Shown in pieces: positions 24,771-33,698 of a stretch of DNA of 64,000 nt. The position numbers were made by a program, and so were the translations under genes. The stretch is from JAKFEW01 sp036675505 (GTDB lineage: Bacteria > Cyanobacteriota > Sericytochromatia > S15B-MN24 > JAQBPE01), in NCBI GenBank assembly GCA_036675505.1, contig JAKFEW010000125.1, positions 1 to 64,000 of the forward strand. Direction: 5' to 3'. Under the pieces are notes generated by a model. That model was not told the origin of the DNA, ran no database searches, and was given only the letters and a program-made list of their open reading frames with translations. How positions within the stretch are numbered: position 1 is the stretch's first letter; every line of letters starts with the position of its first letter.

Positions 24771-25022
24771 GACGCCCTCCTGCCCCCATCTTACCATGCG
24801 ATTCCAGGGCATCCGGCAGGCACCGGAATGTCCGACCTCGGCTCGACCGTACGGCCTCGAAGCCTGTAAAACCGCGCCGAGACAGCGAATCGGACGCCCG
24901 GTCGGTGCCCGGCCCTACGTACGCGTTCGTGCAACAAGTCCATGCGGCCTCATGACACCCTTCGTAAACTGAAATCACGGGCGAGGGGGCTCGGTGGGCA
25001 CCCAAAGGTGGGGGAGGAAACC

Positions 25023-25622
25023 GTGAAGGGAAATGAGCGCGAGATCCTGGGCTGTCTGGTTCGAGACGCCCAATCGGGCGCCACGATCGGCTGGGTCCGG
25101 GGCGTCATCTTCGATCCGCAAGGCGAGCGCGTCACGGAGTTGCTGGTCGATCCGCAGGGCAAGCCCCGTGGACGGTCGGCCGGCGAGCCTGGCGAGCGAA
25201 TGATCGGCGAGCCGCTGTTCGATCCGGCTGGGCGATGCCTCGGCGAAATCGTGGACGTCGTCGTCGGCGCCCAGAGCGGGCGGCTGCAGGGCGTCCTGGT
25301 CGATCGTGGGCCGGGCGAGCCGGACTTCCTGCCGGCCTATCAGGGCATCATGTGCGAGGAGGGCCGCTGGACCTTGCTCGAGGAGGCGCCGCGCCTGCGC
25401 GCCTCGATGTACCCGACCGAGGAGCCGCCGGTGATGGAGCCGAGCCCGACGGATGACTGGATGGTGGGCCAGATGGCCGTCGACAGGCTGGTCGATCGAC
25501 ACGGCAAGGTGATCGTCGAAGCTGGGCAGCTCATCACGCCCGCGATCGTCGAGCATGCGAGCCGCGCTGGCATGCTCCATCTCCTGGACGCGACGCCGCG
25601 CGACGCGGTGGCCGGCACCTGA
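25023..25622 (+). CDS. Two-domain PRC-barrel protein
   Basis: 199 aa. GTG 25023 is chosen for its very strong ribosome site GGGGAGGAAACC directly upstream; the in-frame ATG at 24942 has none. Two PRC-barrel halves are visible: ILGCLVRDAQSGATIGWVRG to VTELLVDP, and MIGEPLFDPAGRCLGEIVD to GVLVDRG. The last 50 residues, with HGKVIVEAGQLITPAIVEHA, form a helical extension found in cyanobacterial-type PRC proteins. PRC barrels occur in photosynthetic reaction centres and RimM; the function here is unknown. Confidence 0.8.
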   Translation: MKGNEREILGCLVRDAQSGATIGWVRGVIFDPQGERVTELLVDPQGKPRGRSAGEPGERMIGEPLFDPAGRCLGEIVDVVVGAQSGRLQGVLVDRGPGEPDFLPAYQGIMCEEGRWTLLEEAPRLRASMYPTEEPPVMEPSPTDDWMVGQMAVDRLVDRHGKVIVEAGQLITPAIVEHASRAGMLHLLDATPRDAVAGT

Positions 25623-25626
25623 TCGT

Positions 25627-25658
25627 CCTCCCTCTCGACCTTGTGGTGGAGAGGGAGG
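25627..25658 (+). terminator. Hairpin after PRC-barrel gene
   Basis: CCTCCCTCTC (25627-25636) pairs with GAGAGGGAGG (25649-25658), 12-nt loop, then TTAAAT. It is a weak intrinsic terminator, and its 3' arm abuts the next phased repeat. Confidence 0.5.
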
Positions 25659-25709
25659 TTAAATCTCGGTAAACCGGGTACGCATGAAGGGAGCGAGCGG
25701 CCATATAGA
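25657..25709 (+). promoter_or_regulatory. Phased repeat pair plus -10 for the CHAP-like gene
   Basis: GGTTAAAT (25657-25664) and GGTAAACC (25668-25675) lie 11 bp apart, with TATAGA at 25704-25709 as candidate -10. It fits the operator type seen at 10000, 12089, 42222 and 60716, though only two units are clear. Confidence 0.4.
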
Positions 25710-25736
25710 TCGGGTCGCCCTCCAGGATCCCCGGCC

Positions 25737-26867
25737 ATGTCGACCAGCGCGAACAACCTGCCTCCCACGCCCGGCACCCGCGCTGCGGGCTTGATCCGCG
25801 CGCTCGGCGACCTGCTCGGTCCGACGCCCGCACCGCCACCCGTGCCCACGAACGCGGGCATCGACGACCTGTCGCGACTGCTCGATGAGCTCGCGCTGCT
25901 GCGGCCCGTCCTGAGCCCGGTTACCGACCCCGCCGCCCAGGCCGCGCTCGCGCGCCTGACCGTGCCCGGCGGCGCAGCCGTCGTCGACGCCGCCGGCTGG
26001 CGGTCGCTCGGCCGCGCCTGGGCCACCGCGGATGCGGCCGGCCGGCGTGAACTGGCCGCTCGCCTGAGGGCCGCCGAAGTCACCGTCGCGACGAGCCGCG
26101 ACGGCCGCTTCGTGACGTTCCGCGACGCCACCGTCACGGCGATCGCCGAGCCCGGCGCGGACCGCCTGCGCGTCCAGCGAACCGGCCGGGCGGACTGCTA
26201 CGAGGGCGTGACGCTCGTCGCCGCCCTGACGATCGAGGCCGACCACGTCTACAGGGAGACCGCCCGTGGCACCGAAGTGTGGACGGCCGACGGCAGCGGC
26301 ACGTTGAACGGCGCGCCGATCGCTGCGCCCCCCGCGCCCCGCGTCACCGGCGAGCCGCCGCGGCGCCCGCTGTCGAGCCTCCCGCCGACCAACGAGCTCG
26401 ACGAGCCGGAGTGGAAGGGCAAGAGCTGGATGACGGTCTACGGGCCGGACTACGACGAGGCGATCGTCGAGGCCGGTGGCACGGTGGTCGAACCTTACCG
26501 TGCCGCCGCCGACGCCGATGTGTACAACTGCCACTCCTATGCCACGACCGGTGGCGCCGGGGACCTCTTCGATCCTTACTTGCGCAACGGCCAGCCGCAT
26601 TGGCTCGACAACCCGATGGCGCAGCTCACGGGCGGTCGCTACGGCAGGGTCGCCGAGGACCAGCGCGTGCACCCGGGCGACGTCGTTGTCTACAAGAAGG
26701 ACGGCAAGGTCACCCACACCGGCCTCGTCACCGAGGTCGACCGCTACGGCAACCCGACGCGTATCCAGAGCAAATTCGGCGTCCTGGGACGTTACGTGCA
26801 CGATACCTTCGACGTGTCGCCGCTTTACGGCGCGCCAGCCGAGTTCTATCGCCCGAACGGCAGATAA
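25737..26867 (+). CDS. CHAP/NlpC-P60-like cysteine peptidase, leaderless
   Basis: 376 aa from ATG 25737; no signal peptide. The N-terminal 230 residues are Ala/Arg-rich with a beta-strand block. The C-terminal 150 residues carry a papain-like fold: likely nucleophile Cys265 in YNCHSYATTGG, then the PGDVVVYKK strand and His327 in VTHTGLVTEV. The C...H-TGLV order suits CHAP or NlpC/P60 amidases acting on peptidoglycan or related peptides. It lies 107 bp before the second polyproline C39-like gene, probably the same operon. Confidence 0.65.
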   Translation: MSTSANNLPPTPGTRAAGLIRALGDLLGPTPAPPPVPTNAGIDDLSRLLDELALLRPVLSPVTDPAAQAALARLTVPGGAAVVDAAGWRSLGRAWATADAAGRRELAARLRAAEVTVATSRDGRFVTFRDATVTAIAEPGADRLRVQRTGRADCYEGVTLVAALTIEADHVYRETARGTEVWTADGSGTLNGAPIAAPPAPRVTGEPPRRPLSSLPPTNELDEPEWKGKSWMTVYGPDYDEAIVEAGGTVVEPYRAAADADVYNCHSYATTGGAGDLFDPYLRNGQPHWLDNPMAQLTGGRYGRVAEDQRVHPGDVVVYKKDGKVTHTGLVTEVDRYGNPTRIQSKFGVLGRYVHDTFDVSPLYGAPAEFYRPNGR

Positions 26868-26974
26868 GACGCACTTCCGGCCGGCCGGCCCGGTCGGATT
26901 ACGATGCCTCGTTCTGTGGAACATAGAGATCAACCCTCGCCTAGTCGGTTGGAGGGGAGTGAGGAGGATCGTCT

Positions 26975-27931
26975 ATGTCGTTTCTGAGCGGGATCGCGCG
27001 CCTGAACCCCTTCATCTCGCCCCCGCCGCCGCCGCCACCCCCGCCGCCGCCGCCGCCGCCGCCACCCCCACCGCCCAAGCGCCCGGTCGACGCGAACGGC
27101 GCGCGGGGCGGAACCGGCGATCTCCACGCGGCCGGAGGTGCCGAGATGGCGCCGCCGCCCTTCGAGAGCGACGTCCACCAGGCCAACGACAAGCTCTGTG
27201 TGCCGACCAGCGCGCAGCGGCGGCTCGAGGAGCACAACCCGATCAAGGTCAACCAGATGAAGCAGGATCTCGCGATGACCGGCCAGACGATTCTGCCGAA
27301 CGGCGAGACCCTGCGCCTCAGCGCCAGCGCCCGCCAGCAAATCGACGCCCGCGCGAACCTGCCGGACGACCAGAAACAGGACGCGATGCTCCAGTCCGCG
27401 CTGATGGAGTACGCCACGAACGGCACCTACGATTTCGAAAACGACACCACCACCTCCACCCCCAAGCCGGATTACACCATCACCGCCAGCGGCCTGAATT
27501 ACGGCCAGGCCGCGAAGCTCAACAACGCCATGGATGTGCCGTTCTACGACCAGTCGACCCTCCGGAACAACCTCAACTCGGCCGTCGAACGGGCCCCCGG
27601 CGAAAAGAAGGTCGGCGACATCATCACCGATGAGATCGAGCGCCAGATGAACGCGGCAGGCGGCCGCGGCATCCAGGTGCCGATCTTCGCCGAGAGAGAA
27701 ATGCCCGACGGCCCGGGACGCCATTTCGCGGACGAGGGCGTCAATACCTTCCACATGGTCGAGGTGACCGGCCTGACCGGCGACGCGATCACCTTCAAGG
27801 ACGGCAACGGCGAGAGCAAGACCATGAGCCGGGAGCAGTTCGGCCTCCAGGTCACGATGGATCCCGACGGGCCGATCGGCAACTACGGCGGCTACAGCAC
27901 CGCCCGTGGCACGACTGGCGCCAGGCGCTGA
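26975..27931 (+). CDS. Polyproline-linker C39-like cysteine peptidase 2, leaderless
   Basis: 318 aa from ATG 26975 with GGAGGGGAGTGAGGAGG-type purine tracts upstream. Fifteen residues are followed by an uninterrupted run of 19 prolines, then a Lys/Arg/Gly-rich linker. The globular part has C75 in LCVPTSAQ, His260 in TFHMVEVTG and Asp276 in FKDGNGES, a plausible C39-like triad. The layout (short leaderless N-tip, polyproline, C39-like domain) matches the protein at 12213. It ends at a strong terminator. The role is unknown; an exported effector or processing peptidase is possible. Confidence 0.7.
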   Translation: MSFLSGIARLNPFISPPPPPPPPPPPPPPPPPPPKRPVDANGARGGTGDLHAAGGAEMAPPPFESDVHQANDKLCVPTSAQRRLEEHNPIKVNQMKQDLAMTGQTILPNGETLRLSASARQQIDARANLPDDQKQDAMLQSALMEYATNGTYDFENDTTTSTPKPDYTITASGLNYGQAAKLNNAMDVPFYDQSTLRNNLNSAVERAPGEKKVGDIITDEIERQMNAAGGRGIQVPIFAEREMPDGPGRHFADEGVNTFHMVEVTGLTGDAITFKDGNGESKTMSREQFGLQVTMDPDGPIGNYGGYSTARGTTGARR

Positions 27932-27943
27932 GCCCGGCAGCCT

Positions 27944-27978
27944 GCCGCCGATCCGCATCGCGGATCGGCGGCTTTTTT
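27944..27978 (+). terminator. Intrinsic terminator
   Basis: 13-bp perfect stem (27944-27956 with 27960-27972), ATC loop and six T residues. Strong Rho-independent terminator of the CHAP/C39-like operon. Confidence 0.95.
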
Positions 27979-27995
27979 GTTATGTTGTTCTACGC

Positions 27996-28895
27996 ATGGC
28001 CATCACCCTCCAGATGCTTCGGTCCGGCAGCAGCGGCAACGCCGCGATTGTGACCGCCGGGCGCACCCGCATCCTGATCGACGCCGGCATCGGCCCGCGC
28101 GTGCTCGCCAAGGAGCTCGCGGTGATGGGCCTGAGCGTGCGCGAGTTGACCGGTGCGATCTTCACCCACTGCCACAGCGACCACCTGCGCGGCAACACGC
28201 TCGCGCTGCTCGCCCGCGAAGGCGTGCCGATCCACCTCAACGAAGGCACCTGGGAGGCCGCGCGCATCCGCGAGGCGCGCACGGACCTCGACGGCTTCCC
28301 GGCCCACCTGGTGCGCATCTTCGATCCGGGTCGGCCCTTCGCGATCGACGGGCTCGAGATCGACGCCTGTCGCATCGTCCACGGCCAGCCGGGCGCGAGC
28401 AACCCGGCGGGCGACCCGGTCTGCTTCACGCTGAGCGACGGACGCGACACGCTCGGCTACGCGACGGACCTCGGGCACGTCACGGCCGCGATCATGACCC
28501 ACCTCAAGCGCGCCGACCTGCTCGTGCTCGAGAGCAACCACGACGTCGAGATGGAGCGGATGTCGCCGCGGCCGTACCACGTGAAGCAGTGGATCATCGG
28601 CGACGCCGGCCACCTCAGCAACCCACAGGCCGCCGAGGCCCTGGTGGACCTGTTCGAGGGCCGCGAGGGCGGCGGCGTGATCCTGGCCCACCTGAGCGAG
28701 ATGTGCAACACGGTCGGCATGGCGCGCGCGACGGCCATGGACGCCCTGGCCGGCCGCTGCGAGATCGCGGTGGGCGTCGCGAACCGCAAGCACGCCACGC
28801 CGCCCTGGGAGCTCGACGGCGGCCGCGCCCGCGCCTTGCGTGAGGAGCCCCATGTGCCCGAGCTCCAGCTGTTCGCGGGTTGGCCATCCTGGTAG
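27996..28895 (+). CDS. MBL-fold metallohydrolase, YycJ/WalJ-like
   Basis: 299 aa from ATG 27996. The metal motif is THCHSDHLRG (His58, His60, Asp62, His63), with further ligands in VHGQPGAS, DLGHVT and LSEMCNT. The opening LQMLRSGSSGNAAIV is characteristic of the WalJ/YycJ group, which in Firmicutes is a 5'-exonuclease-like protein linked to cell-wall control. It is preceded by a strong terminator, so it has its own promoter. Exact substrate not predictable. Confidence 0.88.
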   Translation: MAITLQMLRSGSSGNAAIVTAGRTRILIDAGIGPRVLAKELAVMGLSVRELTGAIFTHCHSDHLRGNTLALLAREGVPIHLNEGTWEAARIREARTDLDGFPAHLVRIFDPGRPFAIDGLEIDACRIVHGQPGASNPAGDPVCFTLSDGRDTLGYATDLGHVTAAIMTHLKRADLLVLESNHDVEMERMSPRPYHVKQWIIGDAGHLSNPQAAEALVDLFEGREGGGVILAHLSEMCNTVGMARATAMDALAGRCEIAVGVANRKHATPPWELDGGRARALREEPHVPELQLFAGWPSW

Positions 28896-28925
28896 CCGGG
28901 TAAGATTCCGTTGAGGAGACCCACG

Positions 28926-29624
28926 GTGCGCCGACCTCTACTCCTGCTCCCCCTGCTCCTCGCAGGCTGCACGTTTCACATCAACCAGCCCAACCTCACG
29001 GCCAACACGGCAGTGGGCGATGGCCCCAAGGTCGTAGGCGGCGGCACCGCCCCCGCCGTCGCACCTGTGGCCGGTTCCGCCGGCACGCCCGCGGCGCCGG
29101 CCGCGAGCCCCGCCGCTCCCACCCCCGACGGCGCCCCACCCGATCCCCCGGGTGCGGGCGTCCGCGACCAACAAGCCCTCAAGACCACCCTCGCCGTCGA
29201 AGCCAGCCGCGACGCGCGCGTGGCCCAGACCTTCGTCGCCGGCCGCACAGGCTCGCTCGCGGGCGTCGGCGTGCGCCTCGCGCTCCGCGGCGAGCGGGCG
29301 CCCGAGGCGGTCCTCCGCCTGCACGCGGCCCCCGAGGGTGGCCCCAGCGGCCCTGCGCTCGCCGAGGCGACGGTGCCGCCGGGCGACGTCACCAAGGACC
29401 GCGACGAGCGTTGGGTGCTCGCGAAGTTCCAGGCCCCCGTGGCCATCGAGGCCGGCGCGCGCTACGCCTGGGTGCTCCACGTGACCGGCGCCTACCCGCT
29501 GGTGGTCGGCGCGGGCGACAACCGCGCTTACGAGGCCGGCGAGGGCTGGACGGCCAGCGCCGCCGGGATCGTGTGGAACCGACAGGGCCTCGACCTGGCG
29601 TTCCGCACGTACCTGGCCGACTGA
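28926..29624 (+). CDS. Lipoprotein with galactose-binding-like beta-sandwich
   Basis: GTG 28926 is favoured by AGGAG at 28914-28918 giving a 232-aa protein. The signal ends LLAGC (Cys15). A Pro/Ala/Gly linker of about 60 residues leads to a beta-rich domain (VAQTFVAGRTGSLAGVGVRL, VLRLHAAPEGGPSG, YAWVLHVTGAYPLVVGAG). It resembles DUF4082 or choice-of-anchor-type jelly rolls that report anchoring rather than catalysis. No catalytic residues recognised. Confidence 0.7.
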   Translation: MRRPLLLLPLLLAGCTFHINQPNLTANTAVGDGPKVVGGGTAPAVAPVAGSAGTPAAPAASPAAPTPDGAPPDPPGAGVRDQQALKTTLAVEASRDARVAQTFVAGRTGSLAGVGVRLALRGERAPEAVLRLHAAPEGGPSGPALAEATVPPGDVTKDRDERWVLAKFQAPVAIEAGARYAWVLHVTGAYPLVVGAGDNRAYEAGEGWTASAAGIVWNRQGLDLAFRTYLAD

Positions 29625-29641
29625 CGAGCGGGCCTGGGCGG

Positions 29642-30595
29642 TCAGGGGCCGGCCAGCGCGTCCCGCACGGCCGCCAGGTCCGCCGGCAGCGGCGACGCGA
29701 ACCGCATGAGCGCGTCGGTGCGTGGGTGCCGGAAGGCCAAAGTCTCCGCGTGCAGCGCCTGGCGCAGCGCGAGTGCCGGTCGGTCCGCCGCGTACAGGGC
29801 GTCGCCGATCAGCGGGTGGCCGATCGCCGCCATGTGCACCCGGATCTGGTGCGTCCGCCCGGTGCGCAGCACCAGGCGAAGCAACGCCGCTCCCTCGGGG
29901 GCCGGCCGGTCGAATCGCGCGACGACCTCCCAGGCGGTGCTCGCCGGCTGGCCGCCCTCGCGCACGGTGCGCGCGACGGGGTGGTTGCCCGCCAACGCGA
30001 TCGGCAGGTCCACCTCGCCGGCGTCGTCGCCAGGCTGGCCCCAGACCAACGCCAGGTAGGCCCGCTCGAGCTTGTGGGCCAGCAGCTGGACGTCGAGCCG
30101 CTGGTGCGCCAACGCGTGCTTGGCGAACACGATGAGCCCCGAGGTGTGGCGGTCGAGGCGGTGCACCGGGTGGATGCCCGCCGGCTCGCCGCGCTCGGCC
30201 CAGCGCCAGGCCAGCCCGTTCGCGAGCGTCCCTGAGTACACGCCGTGGGTCGGGTGCACCACCACGCCGGGCGCCTTGTCAAGGACGATGAGGTCGAAGT
30301 CGTCATAGACGATGGTGAGCGGCACGGGCTCCGGCGCCACGTTGGGCGCGGGGTCGGGCGCCAACGAGAGCACGATTTCCTCGCCCGGCTGCAAGGGATC
30401 GACCGTGCGGCGGTGCAGGCCTTGGACCACGATGCCGCCCGGCGTCCGTTTGAGCTTACGGATCAGCGAGGTCGAAAGCCCGAGCTCGCGCTCGAGCCAG
30501 CGGCCGACGGTGCCGGGCGGCGCGTCTGCCGGCACGCGGGTGCGAACGAGCTCGATCGGGACGCGCTCGTTCCGGGCGCCCTCGCTCCCGCTCAA
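29642..30595 (-). CDS. RluA-family pseudouridine synthase
   Basis: 317 aa. An N-terminal S4-like domain (RWLERELGLSTSLIRKLKR) is followed by the RluA catalytic motif HRLDRHTSGLIVFAK with the Asp nucleophile, and later LRTGRTHQIRVHMAAIGHPLIGD. The start is a TTG at 30595 that overlaps the rsmA stop by 4 bp (TTGA); no clear ribosome site is seen, so coupled reinitiation is likely. It is RluD-like in domain layout, but the target uridine cannot be assigned. Confidence 0.88.
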   Translation of the reverse strand: MSGSEGARNERVPIELVRTRVPADAPPGTVGRWLERELGLSTSLIRKLKRTPGGIVVQGLHRRTVDPLQPGEEIVLSLAPDPAPNVAPEPVPLTIVYDDFDLIVLDKAPGVVVHPTHGVYSGTLANGLAWRWAERGEPAGIHPVHRLDRHTSGLIVFAKHALAHQRLDVQLLAHKLERAYLALVWGQPGDDAGEVDLPIALAGNHPVARTVREGGQPASTAWEVVARFDRPAPEGAALLRLVLRTGRTHQIRVHMAAIGHPLIGDALYAADRPALALRQALHAETLAFRHPRTDALMRFASPLPADLAAVRDALAGP

Positions 30596-31467
30596 GGCGC
30601 CTGGGGCGTGGCCAGGGCGTGGGCGTGGAGGGCGTTCGTCAGCGCCGCGAACTCGGCGAGCGACAGCGTCTCGGCGCGGCGGCCGAGGTCGAGGCCGATC
30701 TCCTGGGCGGCCGACTGCAGGCGATCGCGCGGCACGCCGGCGGCAAGCAGGCCATTCTGCAAGGTCTTGCGGCGCTGCTGGAAAGAGCCGCGGATGATCC
30801 GCGAGAGCGTCGGCGTGTCCGCGACGTCGACGGCCGGCTCGCGCCGCGGCTTGAGCATGATGACGGCCGAATCCACCTCGGGTCGCGGCTTGAAGGAGCT
30901 GGCCGGCACCTTCGTCACGATCTCGACCTCGGCCGCCAGGCGCGCGATCAGCGTGAGCGAGCCATAGTCCTTACAGCCCGGCTTCGCCATGAGGCGCTGG
31001 GCCACCTCCCACTGGACCATCAGGATGATGCGCTCGGCGAGCGGCACGACGGCGGTCAGGGGCTCCTTCGCGAGCCGGTCGGCCTGCAACAGCTGGAGCA
31101 AGATGGGCGTGGTGATGTAATAAGGGATGTTCGCGACGACCTTCACCGGCCGCGCGGCGTCCAGGCCGAGCGCCTCCCAGGGCGTCTTGAGGAAGTCGCC
31201 CCAGACCACGGCGAAGCGGTCCGGGTGTACCGTCGTGAGCACGTCCAGGAAGGGGGCGAGCGTGCGATCGATCTCGACGGCGACCACCTTGGCGGGCCCG
31301 GCGGCGATCAACGCGCCGGTCAGGAAGCCTCTTCCCGGGCCGATTTCCAGGATCTGATCGTCGGGCCCGATCTCGGCGGCTTCGACGATCCGGTCGCGGA
31401 TGCGCTCGTCGTGCAGGAAGTTCTGGCCGAGGCGGTGCTTGGCGCGGTGACGTTGGGGGGTGCTCAC
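30592..31467 (-). CDS. rsmA: 16S rRNA dimethyladenosine transferase
   Basis: 291 aa, GTG start overlapping the plsY stop (GTGA). SAM motif LEIGPGRGFLTGALI, the catalytic NIPYYITTPIL motif and the start RAKHRLGQNFLHD are diagnostic of KsgA/RsmA, which dimethylates two adjacent adenosines at the 3' end of 16S rRNA. It is the third gene of the der-plsY-rsmA-rlu chain with 4-bp overlaps throughout. Confidence 0.95.
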   Translation of the reverse strand: MSTPQRHRAKHRLGQNFLHDERIRDRIVEAAEIGPDDQILEIGPGRGFLTGALIAAGPAKVVAVEIDRTLAPFLDVLTTVHPDRFAVVWGDFLKTPWEALGLDAARPVKVVANIPYYITTPILLQLLQADRLAKEPLTAVVPLAERIILMVQWEVAQRLMAKPGCKDYGSLTLIARLAAEVEIVTKVPASSFKPRPEVDSAVIMLKPRREPAVDVADTPTLSRIIRGSFQQRRKTLQNGLLAAGVPRDRLQSAAQEIGLDLGRRAETLSLAEFAALTNALHAHALATPQAP

Positions 31468-32060
31468 AGGCGGGCCTCCGTGCCTTCGTAGATGCGACCG
31501 ATGTTGGCGCGGTGCCGAACCACCACGTAGATGGCGGCGACGGCGCCGAACGCGACGTAGGTGAGCGGCGCGCCGCTGCCGAAGATGAAGAACGGCAGCA
31601 CGACCGCGGCGACGATCGAGCCCGCGGAGACCATCCGCGTGCCGTAGAAGACCGCGCCGAAGATCACCAGGGTGGCGACCGCGGCCAACGGCGCGATCGC
31701 GAGGATCGTCCCGATGCCCGTCGCGACGGACTTGCCGCCGTTGAAGCCGAGGAAGATCGACTTGCTGTGCCCGATCACGGCGCCGGCGCCGGCGAGCACC
31801 ACGGCCCAGGCGGGCAGGCCGAGGGCGATGGCGACCAAGCAGGGGATGAAGCCCTTGGCGGCGTCGAGCAGCAACACGATCGCCGCCATCTGCTTGCCGG
31901 CCGCCCTATAGACGTTGGTCGTGCCGATGTTGCCGCTGCCGACCTCGCGCACGTCGATGCCCTTCACGGCCTTGACCAGCCACAGTCCCCACGGGATCGA
32001 GCCGAACAGGTAGGCGGCGATGGCGAGCGCGCCTGCGATCGCCACGGTGGCCGGGCTCAT
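31464..32060 (-). CDS. plsY: Glycerol-3-phosphate acyltransferase, PlsY type
   Basis: 198 aa, ATG 32060 overlapping the der stop (ATGA). Several membrane helices with the conserved loops GSGNIGTTNVYRAAGK, VIGHSKSIFLGFNGGKSVATGIG and RHRANIGRI. It acylates glycerol-3-phosphate from acyl-phosphate at the membrane. A frame extending to 32504 is an artefact reading through der. Confidence 0.95.
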   Translation of the reverse strand: MSPATVAIAGALAIAAYLFGSIPWGLWLVKAVKGIDVREVGSGNIGTTNVYRAAGKQMAAIVLLLDAAKGFIPCLVAIALGLPAWAVVLAGAGAVIGHSKSIFLGFNGGKSVATGIGTILAIAPLAAVATLVIFGAVFYGTRMVSAGSIVAAVVLPFFIFGSGAPLTYVAFGAVAAIYVVVRHRANIGRIYEGTEARL

Positions 32061-33391
32061 CGTTTGTGCTTGTCCTTCTCGCGGCGCTCGCGGAACAACA
32101 CGCGGATCGGCGTGCCTTCGAAGCCGAAAGCCTCGCGCAGCTTGTTGTGGAGATAGCGTGTGTACGACTGCGAGACCAGGCCCGGATCGTTCACGAAGAG
32201 CACGAAGGTGGGCGGCCCGACGCGCACCTGGGTCGAATAGTAGACCTTCATGGCGCGGCCCTTGTTGGTGGGCGGCGAGTTGAGCGCGATCGCCTCGGTG
32301 ATGACCTGGTTCAGGAGGCCCGTCGTGATGCGCCGCTGCGCCTCTTGCGCGGAGGCTTCCGCGGTCTGGAGGATCTTCTCGATGCGCTGGCCGGTGATGG
32401 CGGACGTGAAGATCATCGGCGCGTAGTCGATGTGGTGGAGCTTGTCGCGCAGGACCTTCTTGAAGGTCTCCATCGTGTAGGTGTCCTTGGGGACCAGGTC
32501 CCACTTGTTCACCACCAGCACGGAGGGCTTGCCCGCGTCGTCGGCCATGCCGGCGATGCGCTGGTCCTGCTCGGTCACGCCGGCGGTCGCGTCGATCACC
32601 ATCACGACGACGTCCGCGCGCTCGATCGCCTTGAGCGATCGCACGACCGAGAAGGCCTCGATGCCGTAGTCCACCTTGGATTTCTTGCGGATGCCCGCCG
32701 TGTCGACCAGCAGGTAACGTTTGTCGCCGATTTCGAGCAAGCTGTCGATCGCGTCACGCGTCGTGCCGGGGATGTCCGAGACGATCATGCGCTCGTGGCC
32801 GAGCAGCTTGTTGGTGATCGAGCTCTTGCCCACGTTGGGGCGACCCACGATCGCGACCTTGAGCTCCTCGGTGGGCTCGAGCTCGTCGGCGGGCGGGAAG
32901 GTGTTCACGATTTCGTCGAGCAGGTCGCCCACGCCGAGGCCGTGCACCGAGCTGACGCCGTACGGCTGGCCGAGGCCGAGCTCGTAGAACTCCGCCGCGT
33001 CGGCTTCCATCTGGACGTTGTCGACCTTGTTCGCGACGATGAGGACCGGCTTGTTGGCCGAGCGCAGATACTGCGCGATCTCCTCGTCGGCGGGCGTCAG
33101 GCCCTGCTTGGCGTCGACCATGAGGAGGATCACGTCGGCCTCCTCGACCGCGGCCTCGGCCTGCTTGCGAATCGATTTGAGGATTTCGTCCTCGCGCTCG
33201 CCGGGCACGATGCCGCCCGTGTCGATCACGATGAACTCGCGTCCATTCCAGTCGGACTTCAGGTACTGGCGATCGCGGGTCACCCCGGGCTCGTCGTGGA
33301 CGATCGCCTCGCGGCGGCCTACGAGGCGATTGGTGAACGTGGATTTGCCTACGTTCGGGCGGCCGACAACGGCGACGGTGGGCAACGGCAT
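32057..33391 (-). CDS. der: Ribosome-assembly GTPase Der
   Basis: 444 aa with two tandem GTPase domains, GRPNVGKST and GRPNVGKSS P-loops, DTGGIVPGE and DTAGIRKKS switch-II motifs, and NKVDN/NKWDL G4 motifs, then a KH-like C-terminal domain. ATG 33391 has an AAGGAAGG ribosome site upstream. First gene of an operon for ribosome and lipid synthesis (der-plsY-rsmA-rlu). Confidence 0.97.
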   Translation of the reverse strand: MPLPTVAVVGRPNVGKSTFTNRLVGRREAIVHDEPGVTRDRQYLKSDWNGREFIVIDTGGIVPGEREDEILKSIRKQAEAAVEEADVILLMVDAKQGLTPADEEIAQYLRSANKPVLIVANKVDNVQMEADAAEFYELGLGQPYGVSSVHGLGVGDLLDEIVNTFPPADELEPTEELKVAIVGRPNVGKSSITNKLLGHERMIVSDIPGTTRDAIDSLLEIGDKRYLLVDTAGIRKKSKVDYGIEAFSVVRSLKAIERADVVVMVIDATAGVTEQDQRIAGMADDAGKPSVLVVNKWDLVPKDTYTMETFKKVLRDKLHHIDYAPMIFTSAITGQRIEKILQTAEASAQEAQRRITTGLLNQVITEAIALNSPPTNKGRAMKVYYSTQVRVGPPTFVLFVNDPGLVSQSYTRYLHNKLREAFGFEGTPIRVLFRERREKDKHKR

Positions 33392-33698
33392 TGCTTGATG
33401 AACCTTCCTTGGAGTGTGTCCAATCTACCACATCGCGGGCCTGTGAGCGGAGAACACGGGTTGGCGGCCGTTGTTCGGGCGCCGCATTCAACATATTGTA
33501 ACAATTGATACGAGCGATGGTCCCGCGGAAAATCGCTCACCAGAACAGCGCGTGACGCCGCTAGCGAGCGCCGGTCACGGCTGTTACAAAATATGTACTT
33601 AATAGATTCTTTACAAACTATCGGGTACGGTTTTGACAGTGACTTGCGCTGGACACGCTAACTGTCAGGCGCTGAGCCGAAAGGAGCCACTCCTACCC
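33392..33698. promoter_or_regulatory. Divergent intergenic region with phased and inverted repeats
   Basis: AT-rich control region between der (left) and the discoidin-glycosidase lipoprotein (right). Seen in it: a long-range inverted pair ACATATTGTAACA (33491-33503) and TGTTACAAAATATGT (33582-33596); CTTAATAG and CTTTACAA 11 bp apart (33598-33616); TTGACA at 33633-33638; and a TGACAGT/ACTGTCA inverted repeat (33634-33640, 33661-33667). Which strand each element serves is undecided. Confidence 0.5.

Noticed and set aside
24771..25022. Extra gene between panC and the PRC-barrel gene
   Set aside because: Short frames here have no ribosome site and no recognisable sequence; the stretch holds only a likely promoter region without clear boxes.
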